Below, piece by piece: positions 6,002 through 7,017 of a stretch of 7,017 nt of DNA (positions are counted from its first letter, which is position 1; every line of letters begins with the position of its first letter). The stretch spans positions 1 through 7,017 of the forward strand of contig DASWRT010000532.1 of the NCBI GenBank assembly GCA_036403035.1, given 5' to 3'. The notes under the pieces are model-generated. The model was not told where the DNA came from. It searched no databases and saw only the letters and a list, made by a program, of their open reading frames with translations. The position numbers and the translations under genes are program-made. The DNA is from DASWRT01 sp036403035. Its GTDB lineage: Bacteria; Pseudomonadota; Alphaproteobacteria; ATCC43930; CGMCC-115725.

Positions 6002-6256
6002 ATGTCTCCTGACACTAGTTTGCCGCCGGACATCGCCGCCATGAGCTTCGAGGATGCGCTCGGCGAGCTGGAGCAGATCGTCAAAAAGCTTGAGCAGGGC
6101 AGCGCCAAGCTGGACGAGGCGATCGCGTCATACGAGCGCGGCGCCCATCTCAAGCGCCATTGCGAGTCGAAGCTGAACGAAGCGCAGAGCCGGGTCGACC
6201 GTATCGTCCGCGGCGCCGACGGCGCCCTCGCCACGGAGCCCGCATCGCTTGGCTGA
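6002..6256 (+). CDS. xseB: Exodeoxyribonuclease VII small subunit
   Basis: The product has 84 residues, the usual size for XseB. Several copies bind the large subunit XseA to form exonuclease VII, which degrades single-stranded DNA from both ends during repair and recombination. The signature is present: MSFEDALGELEQIVKKLEQG (14-33) forms the first helix, then LDEAIASYERGAHLKRHC (37-54), and a final helix through KLNEAQSRVDRIV (57-69). I chose ATG 6002, with GGGA six bases upstream. ATG 6041 (Met14) is possible but has no ribosome binding site and would begin right at the domain edge. A longer reading from 5882 adds 40 unrelated residues. The end overlaps the predicted ispA start by eight bases. 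The xseA gene is not in the window, as is usual in this gene neighbourhood. Confidence 0.93.
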   Translation: MSPDTSLPPDIAAMSFEDALGELEQIVKKLEQGSAKLDEAIASYERGAHLKRHCESKLNEAQSRVDRIVRGADGALATEPASLG

Positions 6257-7017
6257 TATCATCCTCACGCCGCAGGCCGGCTTCGCCGAAGCGCTGGCGG
6301 AAGCGGCGGGGCTCACCGATGCGGTGCTCGACCGGCTTCTCGCGGTTCCCGCCGGGCCGGAGGCGCGCGTCTTCGAGGCGATGCGCTACTCGGCGCTGGC
6401 GCCGGGCAAGCGGCTCCGCCCGTTTCTGGTGCTGGCGAGCGCCCAGCTTTTCGCCGTCTCGCGGCGGAGCGCGCTCCAGGTCGGCGCGGCGATCGAACTG
6501 GTTCACGCCTATTCGCTCGTCCACGACGACCTGCCCGCGATGGACGACAGTGATCTGCGGCGCGGCCGTCCGACCTGCCACAAGCAGTTCGACGAAGCGA
6601 CCGCCGTGCTTGCCGGCGATGCGCTGCTGACCTACGCGTTCGAGGTGCTGGCGGATCCCGACACGCACGGCGACCCGGCGGTGCGGTGCGAGCTGGTTTC
6701 CGCGCTTGCCCAGGCGGCGGGCGGGCACGGCATGGTCGGCGGTCAGATGATCGACCTGCTCGCCGAGAACGAGTCGCTCGACATCGGCGCGATCACCCGG
6801 CTGCAGCGGCTGAAGACCGGCGCCCTGATCGCGTTCGCCTGCGAGGCCGGGGCGATCCTCGGCAAGGCGGCGGCCGAGCCGCGCATGGCGCTGCGAGCCT
6901 ATGCGCATGATCTCGGTCTCGCCTTCCAGATTGCCGACGATCTGCTTGACGTCGAAGGCAGCGCCGCCGAGACCGGGAAACCGGTCGGCAGCGACGCCGT
7001 GGCAGGAAAGGCGACAT
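6249..7017 (+). CDS. ispA: Farnesyl diphosphate synthase (polyprenyl synthetase), N-terminal part
   Basis: The 256 codons visible run off the right edge. The enzyme condenses dimethylallyl and geranyl diphosphate with isopentenyl diphosphate to give farnesyl diphosphate for quinones, undecaprenyl phosphate and hopanoids. GKRLRP (53-58) is the first binding motif. DDLPAMDD (93-100) is the first aspartate-rich motif, with the two-residue insertion typical of bacterial (type II) FPP synthases and aromatic Tyr88 five residues before it. GGQMIDL (164-170), KTGALI (189-194) and the second aspartate-rich motif DDLLD (230-234) follow. These features favour C15 over C20 product. No ATG or GTG lies in a fitting position, so I propose the TTG at 6249. 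It has GGAG ten bases upstream, lies inside the end of xseB and gives MADIILTPQAGFAEAL. Coupled translation with xseB is likely. About 40-50 C-terminal residues are missing. Confidence 0.92.
   Translation, partial: MADIILTPQAGFAEALAEAAGLTDAVLDRLLAVPAGPEARVFEAMRYSALAPGKRLRPFLVLASAQLFAVSRRSALQVGAAIELVHAYSLVHDDLPAMDDSDLRRGRPTCHKQFDEATAVLAGDALLTYAFEVLADPDTHGDPAVRCELVSALAQAAGGHGMVGGQMIDLLAENESLDIGAITRLQRLKTGALIAFACEAGAILGKAAAEPRMALRAYAHDLGLAFQIADDLLDVEGSAAETGKPVGSDAVAGKAT

Noticed and set aside
6160..6630. 156-codon plus-strand frame over the xseB/ispA junction
   Set aside because: It is Arg/Ser-rich and out of frame with both real genes. The ispA frame carries both aspartate-rich motifs.

Overview
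The window is GC-rich chromosomal DNA from a proteobacterium, most likely an alphaproteobacterium. The main evidence is the order at the right end: a class II histone-deacetylase-like gene, then xseB, then ispA. From general knowledge this order is common in that class, usually with dxs next, which would lie beyond the right edge. Dense coding, GTG and TTG starts and short gene overlaps fit the same picture. The species cannot be named from the sequence.

Left (1-607, + strand): the last 68 codons of an AMP-forming acyl-CoA synthetase, then five bases later a small DUF423 membrane protein. Middle left (608-2418): a stretch poorer in GC than its surroundings. It holds a 371-base non-coding leader and one gene, an exported lipoprotein with an alpha/beta-hydrolase fold (GHSFGG nucleophile elbow). 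A GC-rich hairpin lies in the convergent gap after it. The composition and the isolated position suggest acquired DNA.

Middle right (2419-4595, - strand): a two-gene operon. The first gene is a periplasmic TAXI-type TRAP solute-binding protein, read from a GTG start behind a strong ribosome binding site. The second is an FAD-dependent amino-acid oxidoreductase closely resembling the catabolic D-arginine dehydrogenase, and its GTG start overlaps the upstream stop as GTGA. The likely logic is capture of an amino-acid-like solute and then its oxidative deamination. No TRAP membrane subunit is present in the window.

Right (4813-7017, + strand): a zinc-dependent deacetylase-family amidohydrolase, a 265-base gap containing a small cluster of inverted repeats, xseB (exonuclease VII small subunit) and the first 256 codons of ispA (farnesyl diphosphate synthase). 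The ispA gene appears to start at a TTG inside the end of xseB, so the two are probably translationally coupled.

I found no tRNA, rRNA, CRISPR array, insertion sequence or phage gene. No new multi-gene system is evident. The points most worth checking are the isolated lipoprotein hydrolase, the altered substrate pocket of the dehydrogenase, and its pairing with an orphan TAXI protein.
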